A DNA stretch of 35,157 nt from Saccoglossus kowalevskii (GCF_000003605.2 NW_003117456.1:52367-87523); one strand, 5' to 3'; positions 11,701 through 26,064 are shown, numbered from the stretch's first letter. Program-made: numbers and translations. Notes: generated by a model not told the origin, from the letters alone.

Positions 11701-14700
11701 AATAAACTGGATTGAAATATGATAAATATTGTCGTCTGCAAGTCACTAGCGGAATCTTCAGCACATAGTAATTGTGTCAGACGACAAGCCTCAGATCAAT
11801 TTTGATCTCAATTTCAAATGGGACCAGCTGGATGAAATTGACGCTACTGATTAAGAACTTCTTCAAGCTACAATTGAATGGGAGCAACAGAACGCCGGCG
11901 GTAATAACGAGCCAGATCAACAGATGCCGGTATCTGCCGAAGGGCAAAAATTCCCTGAATTTTCTGAAAAAATGGTCGAAAACTTGGCAGCAAAGAAAAA
12001 TGAGGTGAACACTAACGCCTCCACAAAATGGGGTGTGTAATTACTCAAATGTAAGTGTGATAAATGTCAAAATTAAAAAAAAAAAAACTTATCGTAATTA
12101 TAGATTGCACCGGCGAACGCCGCCATTGTCGTTGTTTGTAAACAATGGGTTGAACGTTTGACCCCATGATGACCCTATTTCCGTACTAAAATCATGTGGT
12201 TTTTTTTTGTATAGTGTGGTGTTCTGAACGGAAAATTGACCCAGCCTTCGAAATTGTGGAAGTGCAAAAGCTGACAAAAATATTGAAATATCAGGGCTAG
12301 AGACGGGAAAGAATACAGCACGACGCTGGAATACCAACACGGATAATAATTATTTTAAGTGGCCAACGGAATTAATAGTGTATCAGGAGTTACTGTAGCG
12401 ACAGTTCTAGTGAACAAAAACGTCAATATAGTGACATTTTAATGTCAAAAGTTAGTGTTCCTACCGTCGATGAGCGTGGTAAAAATGACCTTCCGATGGC
12501 CCCCAGTTCCAATGTCGTTCGGCCGTTAACATCGGGCATGGCTCAAGTAGTGTCAGAGAATGTATCCACAAGTGAAACGGTATGCTCAAGCTCAGTCGCC
12601 ACAGAAAACCTGTTCAAAACTGCAATTTCGGAGGTTCTGTATATGTGTATACTTGCAATTATATTTCTCCAAAACCAGACTAAAATCCTCAAAAACGACA
12701 ACTTGAAAATTTCAAACCACCATGTTCAAGTTTACCACTCTTAACAAATGTTAATGTATTAATCCGCGATATTTATAATGTCGATTCATGTGTATATTTT
12801 TTCTGTTATTTGTATAAACCTTTTCTATTTTTTGACGATGTACTTTAAGTAATAAACTTGAGCATTTGCAATTTTATAATAATCTGTTTTATCATTTTAT
12901 CTTGGAATTACATGATTGTGCGAACGTGTCTCGGAGTGATTTCTATTCTCGGGGGTGGACATCCGGGCATTTTCACCGCATGGCAACCATTACGGTGAAA
13001 ACAAAGGCCGAAAACTCTCTGAAAACGGTACTTCGGGATAGTTGTTGAGACTCTCCTGAACAGTGTAACAAGATTACCCCCTGCGTGTGTAACGTATATA
13101 AATTTGATTGTTCGGGATTACTTCAAAGTTGAGTTCCTGTGTTTTCTCGAATTTTCACCGGCTCTTCGCTGAGGTTATAAAAGGTCATCGTCCGCCTGCA
13201 CGGTGTTGCTCCGTTCGGACATTCCTCCCTCTACAACACCGTGCGGTAATTCTATTCATAACCGTGTATGTCACGTGGTTGCGCGATAAAAAGTTTACCG
13301 ACCAATAGAAAGCTTTGTTACAATGACTGCCAGTAAGCGCTTGGAGCTTTGCGTTTCCGATGTCTTTGGCGTCATTTCTGCCAATATATGTTGCAGTGAC
13401 ATCATGAGCTTTGAAATATAACACCTATTCTTCTATAATACTCAGCAGTGGCGACAACACTATTACCACGCTCGATGGTCGAAAGACCGGTAAACCATAA
13501 TAACATAAGGATTTACTATTTCCAGTGCGACAAAAAACAAACACATCAGACTCNNNNNNNNNNNNNNNNNNNNNNNNNNNNNNNNNNNNNNNNNNNNNNN
13601 NNNNNNNNNNNNNNNNNNNNNNNNNNNNNNNNNNNNNNNNNNNNNNNNNNNNNNNNNNNNNNNNNNNNNNNNNNNNNNNNNNNNNNNNNNNNNNNNNNNN
13701 NNNNNNNNNNNNNNNNNNNNNNNNNNNNNNNNNNNNNNNNNNNNNNNNNNNNNNNNNNNNNNNNNNNNNNNNNNNNNNNNNNNNNNNNNNNNNNNNNNNN
13801 NNNNNNNNNNNNNNNNNNNNNNNNNNNNNNNNNNNNNNNNNNNNNNNNNNNNNNNNNNNNNNNNNNNNNNNNNNNNNNNNNNNNNNNNNNNNNNNNNNNN
13901 NNNNNNNNNNNNNNNNNNNNNNNNNNNNNNNNNNNNNNNNNNNNNNNNNNNNNNNNNNNNNNNNNNNNNNNNNNNNNNNNNNNNNNNNNNNNNNNNNNNN
14001 NNNNNNNNNNNNNNNNNNNNNNNNNNNNNNNNNNNNNNNNNNNNNNNNNNNNNNNNNNNNNNNNNNNNNNNNNNNNNNNNNNNNNNNNNNNNNNNNNNNN
14101 NNNNNNNNNNNNNNNNNNNNNNNNNNNNNNNNNNNNNNNNNNNNNNNNNNNNNNNNNNNNNNNNNNNNNNNNNNNNNNNNNNNNNNNNNNNNNNNNNNNN
14201 NNNNNNNNNNNNNNNNNNNNNNNNNNNNNNNNNNNNNNNNNNNNNNNNNNNNNNNNNNNNNNNNNNNNNNNNNNNNNNNNNNNNNNNNNNNNNNNNNNNN
14301 NNNNNNNNNNNNNNNNNTCATCGGTGATTATTTACCCCAAATATGCTAATTACCAAATACCCTCGCGTGCCGTTTATAACCTCTAATTGTTATAAATGAT
14401 ACCTCATGGCGGCAACTCCATACTTCCTCGCAAAAACAAAATGCGCATGCGCCATTCGCAATGACCAATTGGCTCAAGCAAATCGAGTTTGAAAATATGC
14501 AAGGGCTAGTGAAATATTCACAGTAATAAAGATCGTTTACGATGTATAATCAAGGATACACATTTTCGAGTCGCGAGTTGTGAATCTACAACGTAAACAC
14601 CAAACAAATTTATTTTTTGAATTTATTTTTCTGCACTAACTGCATTTAGTTCCCAACCACTGATTATTCTGTGGATAAAGTGTGTGTATATTGTTGTATT

Positions 14701-17700
14701 CCAGTGGGACTGAATGGGTATTTGTAGATGCATATCATAGCCATGTATGCATTAAGAGATATGTATCACAGGACTCAACTCAGTGTTTCCTGAGACATAG
14801 TCGAATCTGCTAGTTAACAAACATTACGCAGCAACTAGCCGCATAATAGCAAATATTGTTTAATTTCGGTTCTTTACTTTCCACAATTTAATAGATTAGT
14901 TCACTTTAAATTTAGGTCTAATAGTTTGTTTGCAGGAATGCCAGATTCAATGGAATAATAAAGACGCTTATAGTATGCTATCATATGAGCAGGGACTGGA
15001 GAAGAGGGCTGTGAGCGCTCCTCTGACCATGGCTGCCACGTTACAGCACAGTACCAATGTGACCACAGTTAGTGAACATGTTGATTCAGGCATGTTGGTC
15101 GAAAGTGCTCTTACGAGATTTAAATCATGCCCCGTTTATAGTAGAGAAGCTCTTCACCATCTTCATTATTGACAAATAGCATCTAGCGCTATTCACAGGC
15201 GATCGTTCTGCAAATGACGAGTTATCCTTCTCTGTTTGTTTTTTTTCAAAGCAAATATTTTTTTTCATTCTGTCGACAGAGTGCACAATCGACGAATGAG
15301 CATTCTTTCACGGTGATTTCGCAGTGTTTTAGGGTCGATAGAGGGTTCTTCGCTTCATTTTTAGACTTTCTCTGTAACGTCCAATGCATTTTTCGTGATC
15401 ACAGGTCAAATTGAAACTGAAAGTTGAAATGATATCGAAAAACGAATCTCAATGGGAATCTCATTAAAATTATTATGTTAAAAGTTAATAGACGAGAAAC
15501 AACAATTAAAATTAAAAAAATTAAAAAAGTAAATTCTGATGGAAAATTTGCTTCAAAGAAAAAAACGTAAATGAATTTTAGAAATAAAAACGGATTTTAA
15601 AAACGAAAATGGATTTTAAAAATGAAATTGAATTTAAAAATGAAAATGGATTTTAACAACTGATTTCGAAAATGAAAACAGATCACATAAACGTGTGTGG
15701 TTTTAATAATCGATGTCAGAACCACGAATAGTTATTAAAAATGGATTATAAAATAGTAATGGATTTTCAAAATGTAAATAAATTGTTGAAATGGTTGCCG
15801 TACACGAGTGCCTGAACCGATCAATTTAATATTTTGTAGTACGTCTGGCCATTGGTTTATTTGATAATAATGAAATAAATATGTCCAATTATGTGGTTAT
15901 GCTGGTAAAAATGTCCAATGTGTTTTGTGTTTGTGAAAATTAACCTACCTCACAATAAATAAATGCAACGATGGCTGATGAATGACATTTTACAACAGAT
16001 AATACCATGTCACTTGACCTTTACGTCAAGTTAGCTATAATTAAACGGTCTTTTTCTCAAGGGAACTGGGCAGTGGCCAGCAAAATATGAAGGTGGTCAA
16101 ATCCAAGACAGTGGCGTAAAACTGGATGAGAACCATACACATTTTATTCTCGTTGATGATGATGACGATGATGATGATGATGATGATGGTGATGGTGATG
16201 TAAAATACCACCCGAGTAAGCGTGAAAAAATAGAGGTTAATAGACCTGGTGACTTAAAACGTGAGCGATTTGTAATTCTCTGGTTATTGTATTTTATTCT
16301 CGGGTTCGAACATCCGGTAGTTTTTACCGCCTAGCAATCACAATAAAAAAAACTGTCGAAAACTTGTTGTTCAGGATTGTCTCATGTTTGAGTTTGTGCT
16401 ATTTTCTCTTAAGAGGTTTCCATCGGCTCTTCAACCGAATTTCAAAATTAATAATAACGCGCACTCATATGGAAATGAAGTTGTTACGACATTCCTGGCA
16501 ATTTGTGTAAAGTCCAAGAACATTTGTAACAATAACTGAACGCTATAGCCTCATTGACGTTTGTGGAGTATGGAAGTTGTTGGCGTGACAATGTAATAAA
16601 TACAAGCTGTCATATCCCACAAACGTCTGGAAGATTCAATAGCGTTCCGTCATATTCTAATCGTTAAACATTTATAATTATTTATATCATTCTGTATATA
16701 ACACTTATGTCCATAATGACGGTGGGATTTGACAGCGATAAAGTGGTCATTCATAGCTAACAACGAAAATAGCGCATGGTCGAACCAATAATGCGATTTT
16801 TTTTCTTACATGATTACTTATATTCTGTAATCATAAATACAACAATTAATTATTTAATATTTGAACTGGTATATAGATGCTGAAATGCTTTAAAACAAAT
16901 TATATCAACTCAATTAATATTTTAATCTAAAAAATGTTTGCCTAGAGATTCCACTTGTACTGATTGTCGTGAATGGAGATTGCAGTACATTACATAGGTT
17001 GTTATACCATGCAAGTGAACATACACCAGCCATTGTTGTTGAGGGAAGTGGAGGGATAGCTGACATAGTTGCTCGTACCCTACAAAATGAGTGAGTTTAA
17101 CATTATGTTATTAATATGATTATTCTGCTAAACTCGAGTTGTCACCCGAATCATAATATCTAAACACAATCTAATGTTATTTAGATATTTTGTGAGTTTC
17201 ATTCAGTCAAAATAATTATTTTTTGCAGTTGAATTTTTGCTTGCAATGCATCATGATTGCCCGGATAACTAATTATATCGATCCCCATTTCTCAACGCTC
17301 ATGCATGTTTTTTTGGTTTATGCTGTTTATTTCTTTTCATTACATACTTTCGTACAATAGTTAATTCTAATAATTTGTTTACTTACAATTTACTCATTAT
17401 GAAGTTTGTATTACGGTAGGGGTTCATGTGATGAAGCAACAATTGGGCAAATAATAGAAGAGAAAAGAGGAATTGAAAACAAAGAAGAAAACGACAAAAT
17501 TAAAGAAATGGTGAATGATATACAAGAATACAAGACTAATGTAAGGTTATATTTTAATTTGTAATATGTAAATTTGATGTAAATCAAGGTAATCACATGA
17601 TATCTTAATTTCGACAAACAATCTATGTTGCTATGGCAACATAAATTGCATTGTATTACGTACTTGATTGTTTTACGCTCACATTTCATTAACAAAATGT

Positions 17701-18268
17701 AAAATATACGGAGGGTCTCACTAAATACTACTAGCGCTACTGCTATATTTTATTTTGTTTATTTGTCCTCGTCTAACTACAAACTAAAATATCAACACAA
17801 CCGCCGATATTTCTGTTGTAGACAGACATTTTACAAGGTTTCTTCCAAAGTAAGTGAAAAGATAAGTTAGTAGAGGAAATTATGCTTCAAGATCTGAGCA
17901 ATACTGTTAAATACCGTGTAATGGCCTAAATACCACATTTGTTTTGTTGTGCTATTCGCACTTAGCTTCAAATTTAAGCTTACTCCGCCACGTCATTTTT
18001 GTGTCATTAGCACTTCCTTTTTATAAAATGTACATATAAACAAACTGTTATCACTGACATTCTTTTCTCTAATCAAACTGTCCTGACATCGACTTATATA
18101 CAGCTTAACGTCGTCGTCTCTTGCCCTATTGCGAATTACATATCACCACGCCTACTACTAACGTTTGTACAATTATTCCCTTGTACAGTTAACGTCCTTT
18201 CAATTAAAGAATGACATTGATAGCGAAAATATATCATCTGCCATTGATGACGCAATAGCTAAAGTAAG

Positions 18269-18310
<42 letters not shown>

Positions 18311-21300
18311 GATACTATTATTATAATTATTGAAACATGGCGGTTCAAAGATATTTTTTCATTCTATATTTTCCTCACAGGAAAAAGACTTCCCAAAATT
18401 GGAATCAAGACTTGTATCTAATTCAGTGGAAAAAGTTGAGCACTTTCTGAAAGATGGATTAAATTTGAAAAAGTTTTTGACTCCCGAACGCCTTGTTACA
18501 TTGTATAAAAAGGTAAGTATTAAATTATAGCAGTAAACTGAAAGTCGTTTCAAAATTACGTTATTTTATTGCAGTCATAAAATTGTGTTTTATTGCAGTT
18601 AAAAACTCACTGCGTTGTCACATTATAGCAATAATATAACGTTTCATCGAGCAGACTGTTTTCGTTTACGTCAATTTGAGTCAAGTGAGTGTGACAATGG
18701 CAATGATGTTTAATAACAAGTTGTTGAATGTGTTTTAAGAGGAACATACACAACTAAGCTGTGAATGTTAGAATCATAACTAAAATACGATACAATAAGC
18801 GTAATTAATGACACACGTACAAAACATATGACAAATAAAGTCATCTGTCATAACAAAATGAATAAGAACTATTTTGGAGCAAATGTTGTTTTAACAAGAA
18901 AACTCTACTTGCATTGGGTCCAGGCTTGCCCAAACAGCTCAGCAAGTAAGAAACTTTGAAACGCTCAAACTTTCACGCCATACAGTATCGTCATTTGCTG
19001 TTTTTTACGTAATAAATACTGTAATTACCCGTTTTCAAGTTTACTGTGAAAATTTGAGCTCATTTATGTAATGTACAATTGTGCAGTCTTTGGTTATGGG
19101 GACTAAAACTTTGTCACCCAAATCCTTATTATTGTAACTGTAGTATTCAGCATTGTTAATGACGTCACCAATTTTCTAAACAATGAATATATAGTGTTTA
19201 TTGATGACTTAACATGAGTGATTTACATAAATACAAATGATTCATATTGGTACCCTACGTTTACATCATTAGATAACGGAAATAATACTAAACAAATCAC
19301 ACAATGCCTAAATATATGCTTATGTCATTTCTTCAAGTCTTTAGATTCAAATGAAAAGAATAATGCTCGTTTTAGCACAAGACGTATTCTAAGAGAGCGT
19401 TATAAGGTAAGTCTATATTTGTAATAGTTTTACCAAAACTTTAAATGATTTTAGTAACCATCTTTCGAAGTAATGATATCGATTTTTTTCTCAGACTGGT
19501 AAACTACTTGACTACTGGTTAATTAATCTGCCATTTCAGGATTTAAAATTCAGAATTAAACCATGAGCAAATTTTAATTAATATTTACCTTACCACTGTT
19601 AAATGGAGGTGCTTAACCACACTTCCATGAACATTTTAAAATACAGTTACCATTTATTTTCTAATTTCGAGTTTGAACAGAGTGTGAATTCGCTATGAAA
19701 ATTGTGACCATTAAATCGGTTAAAATTTACATATCATTTTTTACATTAAACCTATCATATACAACATACATATTTTGATAGAATAAGCAACAAAGAATAT
19801 GGCTTTGAATGTGATAATATTAATAACAATTTACTCTAGTCAGAAAGTGGAATTAAACAACGTTAACTAGTATATACATTGTCATATTTTAATAGTATAA
19901 TGATCTATATAATATATTATTAATCCTTATTATTAATATCCACATTATTCTTGTTCATTAGATATTCAGTAACAGTACAGGTAGTAGAGATAATAGATTG
20001 ACGCCTTTGAGAAATGTGATGAAGAAACTTGTACATGATATAAATAAGGATCTATATAAGGACAACAAACTTTCTGATCTCCCCGAAACTGATTTATTTC
20101 TTTGGGCCTTGATAATGAATCGGCAACGGATGGCCCTATGTTTCTGGAAAGAATTAGATAATGGAAATATTGGTGAGTATCTCTGAATACTGGCAGTTCA
20201 ATGTATATGTATTCACATTTGATTTGTCACTACTACAAAATAACAATTAGAGTGATATGCATGGTACAATGCAGACACACTGATAATATAATAATATAGC
20301 AAAGGATAATCCTGAAAATACCTTGACAGTGCAGTGGTTTCACATCTTTTGTGTGGGGATTATTTGAGTATATCTGGCCATTTTACATATCAGCTAAGGT
20401 GACTACAGAATATTTCTAAATTTCAACTTACCCGCGTAAGAAGAAGATGTGTTTCACGGAAGTCTAATGAAGACTTTGTCATGGAATATGTAAATGCCAA
20501 TACGTGAATTGATTTTAAAATTAGTGCTAATTTAAATGTAATAGCTCAAAAATAAAATTAGTTGACAAATGAGGCGATCAATTGATTAACAATGACAAGT
20601 AACCTATTCATTGTATGCTTTTCAAACGCACAGAAAACCGGATCAACAAATCCAATTAAGATGTTCGAAGATCACATAAAAAGAATTCATGATGTCACTC
20701 GATTCAACCATTTATGTATCAGAATAACATTATACATTATAGTAGTTTAACTGTATTTGTTTCAGGGGCAGCACTAATTGCTAGCAGAATGTTAACCGCT
20801 TTGGCTGAAACTGCCGATGATATTGAGGAACATGCTCTAAGTAAAATTCTGTTGCAAAATGCTAAGTAAGTAGAATGCTATGTGAGGTTGCAATGCATAT
20901 TTCTTGTGAACATGTCTTTTATTCTGTAATATTTGCCAGGCCTTACTATATAATTATTATAATAGGTACAATTTTACCTTTTTAACTTGAACTTGATGTA
21001 TATTTCACATTGTGTATGATCCCTATGCATCTGTCCCTCATAGTATTGGTGAACGGTATGATGAAACTTACCAGCATTATAAGTTGAAGCACCGTTTAAT
21101 ACATTGAAATTCACTGTACGTTTATTTAAATAAATGTGTCGCATATTTTTCCACTTATTAGTGACTTTCAAGACCTGGCTATTGGAGTTTTAGACACATG
21201 TTACAGTACGAAAAGACAGTTATCAGAGGATGGGCTTGTCCGCAAGCTAAAACAGTGGAATAACACTACTTGCTTGTCGATTGCCAACGTCTCCAAGCAG

Positions 21301-24300
21301 ATGCGATTCGTGGAGCATGAGTGTTGTCAAGTATTTTTGCAAAGCAATTGGAAAGGAAAATTAGTTATAAACACCACTTTTCAGTGGATTAAGGCGAGAC
21401 AAGCTACTGTATTACATATTCTCACTGTAATGTCACAAAGTTTTGTAATCACGAGAACATAACGTTAAAATTTAAGTCGTGATTTATGTTCATTATTATT
21501 ATGAAATATAATCATAATTCGAAAATAAGTTTGAACTATTATTACAGTCCAAATGCATAGCTGTTTTATTGTGTGTCAACGTTGACAGGGGAGAGGGAAA
21601 GGGAAACAAATAGTATATTTTGTGTAACGGTACCACAATAACAATAACTGTTTTTCCACAGTTCTTTCTGGCACTACTCTTTCCGATTATATTCGTTTTC
21701 GGAATCACAATCACTGGTGAAAAGACAGAAAGAAAATATCGATATCCTGTCATGTGGAAGTTGAAGTGTTTTTTTACTTCACCAATCACCAAATTTGCCT
21801 ACAACTGTGTAAGTTACACTTATTTACTGTTTCGATATTGATCTGATAGTTTTAGCCAGGTGTGAACAATCGTGTGTGTGTCGTCGCTGAGTCATATTGC
21901 AAGAATGCGCGTGTCACTTGTGTGAGTTTTCATTGGATGAGGGACTTGCACTTATAACAGAAACATAGGCTGCCCGGTACGTCGACGTTAATGAAAATAA
22001 ATACAATGTAAGTTGTATGTGTGGACTCAATACAATGTGTTACAAAGATGGCAAATTTCCGTGTATCAATCAGAACAAAAATATTAGGAAGCGTTGCGTG
22101 CACGCGCACGTATTCTACTAAATAAAACTGTCTGCCTGAGTAAAAAAAATCATTGAATAAACATTTCATTTGTTTTTCTTATTTTACCTTATTAGAGTGA
22201 ATACACGCAAGCACAATAGCGACCCATGTAACCCTTGTGGTATTCATAGAAAAGGGTGGCTAACCAGCATTCATTTTTTTTTAAATCGAGCGTAACATAC
22301 ACTGCTGGCGTATGAGCGGAAATTGTAAATTACATATTCCATTAGACTGAAGCACATATTCAGTTTCTATCACTTGCTACCCAGAAACGTATCTAAGGTC
22401 GTGTGAAGTTATTGAATCATATTCACATTCAGCAACAATATATGTAAACTAATAATAACATAGATATATTAATGACAATAAACCCTACGTTCTTATTCTT
22501 AGATATCATATTTGATTTTATTGGGTGTATTTAGTTGGTTTATTTTGACTGACCTACGACCCGTATCTGAACCAAATTCTCCAAGTATCAAAGAATGGAT
22601 TGTAATTGCTTGGGTGTGTACACTGTTTGTAGAAGAAATCAGACAGGTAAATCTACTTGATAGGAATGTTTTTATGACGCCGTACATTATTAGCAAGTGA
22701 ATGTCTTGATTTTATTGCGATCTGCATTTTTTCAAGAATTATGAAATTTTATATAAAATATATAGTAATTACTTGCTAGCTCATATATTTGGTGCTATGC
22801 ATAACCACGCACACGGTATTAGATATATACAACAATGTGCAGTACCAATATAGGATGAACATCAATATTAGTTCCCAACCAATAACTTGAATCCATTTTA
22901 AAATACGATTGAACCACAATGTTTCATTAAAATCAGAATTTATAATGTTGACAAAATTTGGCAAACTATTTGTACTAGTGACGCCCATGCAACAAAAAAG
23001 TAATAAAACCGTTTTGTTAAATAATAGTTATTTGGTGTAGCTGATGTGTTTTAATATGGCTTCCCATTGTGCACCTTTTTTGTGTTTGTTTTTAACCAAC
23101 TTGACAAAACAGTGAGTAAGCAGAGCAATGTTAAAAAACGACAAAGAAATCAATGCATACATAAATATTTATGAAATACAACCCGAAACATTTGAACAAA
23201 TGTTCATTTTTTTGTAAGAAAGTTATTCCCACCTAGCTGCCCAAGAAAACAACACATAGCTGGTGAAGGGACAGTTAACAAACGTTATCATCTGTAAAAA
23301 CACTTTACAGTGGGTCCGTCAAACGCGTCAGAAAATAACTAACCCTTCAGGTAAAGTGGCAAAATGATTATGAATCCATTAAAGCGATACTCACATTGGG
23401 AAATCTGCAATGTATTCAAGTTAATTGAACACATCAGTACACAGTACACTTTTCAGTCTTCATTTCAAATCGTAACTACGTAACACGTCGGTTTCCCATC
23501 TACCGTTGTTCTGGTGAAAATAACTAAATTTTTATTTTTTCAGTTAGTTATACGCGATGCACAGAGTGCTCGTCATATGTTAGAAGAATGGATTTCTGAG
23601 GGATGGAATATCCTGGATTGTTCCATGTTTGTCTCATTCACTTTAGCTGTTTCCCTTCGTTTTGTACTCCCGAATGACAAGTTCACATTTGCAAGAATCT
23701 TCTACTGTTTATCGCTGATGTTATTTTATTTCCGGCTTTTGCAAATGGGACTAGTACATAAGCATATTGGGCCTAAGATTATAATGATATATGAAATGGT
23801 AAGTTGTTCATTCTTAGAATCAATTTGTTCGCATTCAAAGCAAGATTTTTAGATGATGTAACACCGATTGTATGTTGACTAATAATACAAAGAGTACGGG
23901 TTGTTCATTTTATTATAATATTTATTACAGAGAAACTGAAATATGCGTTCATTTCTGCATAATCGAGTGTAATAATATATTCTTTGTTCAGTTAAAGGAC
24001 CTTCTTTCATTTATGCTGATATTGGCTGTGTTCATCCTAAGCTTCGGTATTGCTATAGAGGGTATACTATATCCAAACTTGGACTCAAGTCCATTGGTAT
24101 TTGTGAAAGCACTATATAAACCATATTGGCAGTTATACGGAGAAATATTTCTGGACGAAGTTGAAGGTCAGTGTACGAAATCTACAATATTTGTTTCATT
24201 TACGCATTATTAGATGTTGATAAAGCTCGGATTCTATAAAACGCAGTTGTGACTACTGTTTTGCTGAATATTACAAACACCTTAAAAACTCGATAGTATT

Positions 24301-26013
24301 CTTCATGGAATCCACAATATACACTGATTCTAATGTAGTGTAGAGTTAAAATGAAATGATCGAAAACGGAAAAATATAGTCTGTATATACGCTCTGTATT
24401 TTCTAAGGCATTTGTTGGTTCATTGCAAGCTTTTTTAAATATTCTTACTGTATAACTACTATTATTTCATTCTTCTTGAAGTACAATGTGAGTCATATTA
24501 AATTTGCCACATATTATGGAACACAGCGATTAGCTTGACGGATATTGTTGCGAATAAAGTTGTGGATGGCTTGATTTTTTTGTATGTAGAAGTAGTTGAT
24601 GTAGTGCTTGAAACGTGAAGTTACAATTTTTGATAAGCTGGAATTAGCACTTTTGTTTTGGAATTCACCAACTTAAGTACTTTCCTAGTTATTACTGGTA
24701 TTCATCGTGCTTGCACAACATTTACCCTCTTGTCAATAATGTGTAAACTTTTAATTGTGTAATTTGCTAATAAACTATGGGGTGAGAATACCGCCAAAAT
24801 TAGCGGGAAAATAACCGAATTTATGACAATTAGATGTCAAGATAATGTTAAATAACGACATAATTATAACATAATGAAACAATGACAAAATAATATTAAT
24901 AGCAATTACACAATAATGAAATAATTGAGAAATAAAGTTGAAATAATGAAACAATAGCAATACGATGCTGCAGTAATAACACAATAATGAAATAAGCGCA
25001 AAATAATGTTTAAATAAATACCAAATAACCGAATAATGACCAATTAATAACCAAACAAGTTTCCAAATAAAGACCAAACAACTAAAAAATGTTCGAATAA
25101 TGACACCAAGCTAATTTTGGCGGTATTCTCACCCATAATAAACAACCTAGCAGGTAGGCTTCTCATTCCTATATATCGGTCATAAATTACTTATCACCTC
25201 GTAAATTGTCATGACGTTGTTCAATGGAGCAATGATTTTCCCGCATCATAATATAAGTAGAAATGTTCGCAAGGTTAATGAAGCAAAACACCAACAAAGT
25301 ATGGCTAGTTGCTGCAAGCAAATATGGGCTGCCTAAAGTATTTTGTTGTCTAATACATTAAATAAATGCAAAGGTACATAGAACGAACACTCAAAGTGTT
25401 TCTCACGTTTATAATAAAATGCTCAGTTCATTTTGTTCTCATTTTTATTAGGTTTAGTGAACAGTGAAACTTGTGGTGATGACCCAAGGCTCATTGACAC
25501 TTGTCCTAGTTATACCTGGATTGTACCAGTACTAACAGCCGTGTATATGTTATTTTCCAATATTTTGCTGATCAATCTTATTATCGCAATTTTCAGGTAA
25601 GGATTTCAGGTAAAGAGTTTAAATTTGCACTTGTGCCGATGCATCGTCCATACATCACATATCTAACAAATACGTCACTTTAACACTGACCCAAATACAT
25701 TAAGTCTTCATGTATCACAATTTTTAGGTAATGAACAATGTGTTCATCGTTATATTTTAAATGCAGCTACTCAATACAAACAGTTTTAGAGAACTCCAGA
25801 ACTCTCTGGTATTTTCATCGCTATGATCTGATCAAGGAGTACATTGAAAAACCGCCATTTCCTGCTCCACTAGTCATATTTGCTGTTGCATATGAATTTA
25901 TTGTTTATCCCTCCCGATGTATACACGGTAAGTTAACAAAATATTTCAAACTTGAAGAAAAACTATTATTGTTACTAAAGCAATAGCATTCTTTCTTTCT
26001 TTCTTTCTTTCCT

Positions 26014-26064
<51 letters not shown>

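Noticed and set aside
12442-12744. 100-codon Ser/Thr/Val-rich ORF near the Crypton-like relic
   Set aside because: No homology and no good splice borders; AT-rich tail from residue 60. It may be relic sequence but cannot be supported.
13425-14386. Three long ORFs of about 270-310 codons spanning the N run
   Set aside because: Almost entirely translated Ns; they exist only because X never terminates.
19218-19337. Extension of TRPM exon 11 upstream through the open frame
   Set aside because: The acceptor CTTCAAG at 19337 matches the phase. The upstream part is Asn/Thr-rich without TRPM similarity, though a longer exon cannot be fully excluded.
24775-25077. Minus-strand 100-codon hydrophobic ORF
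   Set aside because: Lies inside the MITE; its residues come from the AATAATGA-like repeats.
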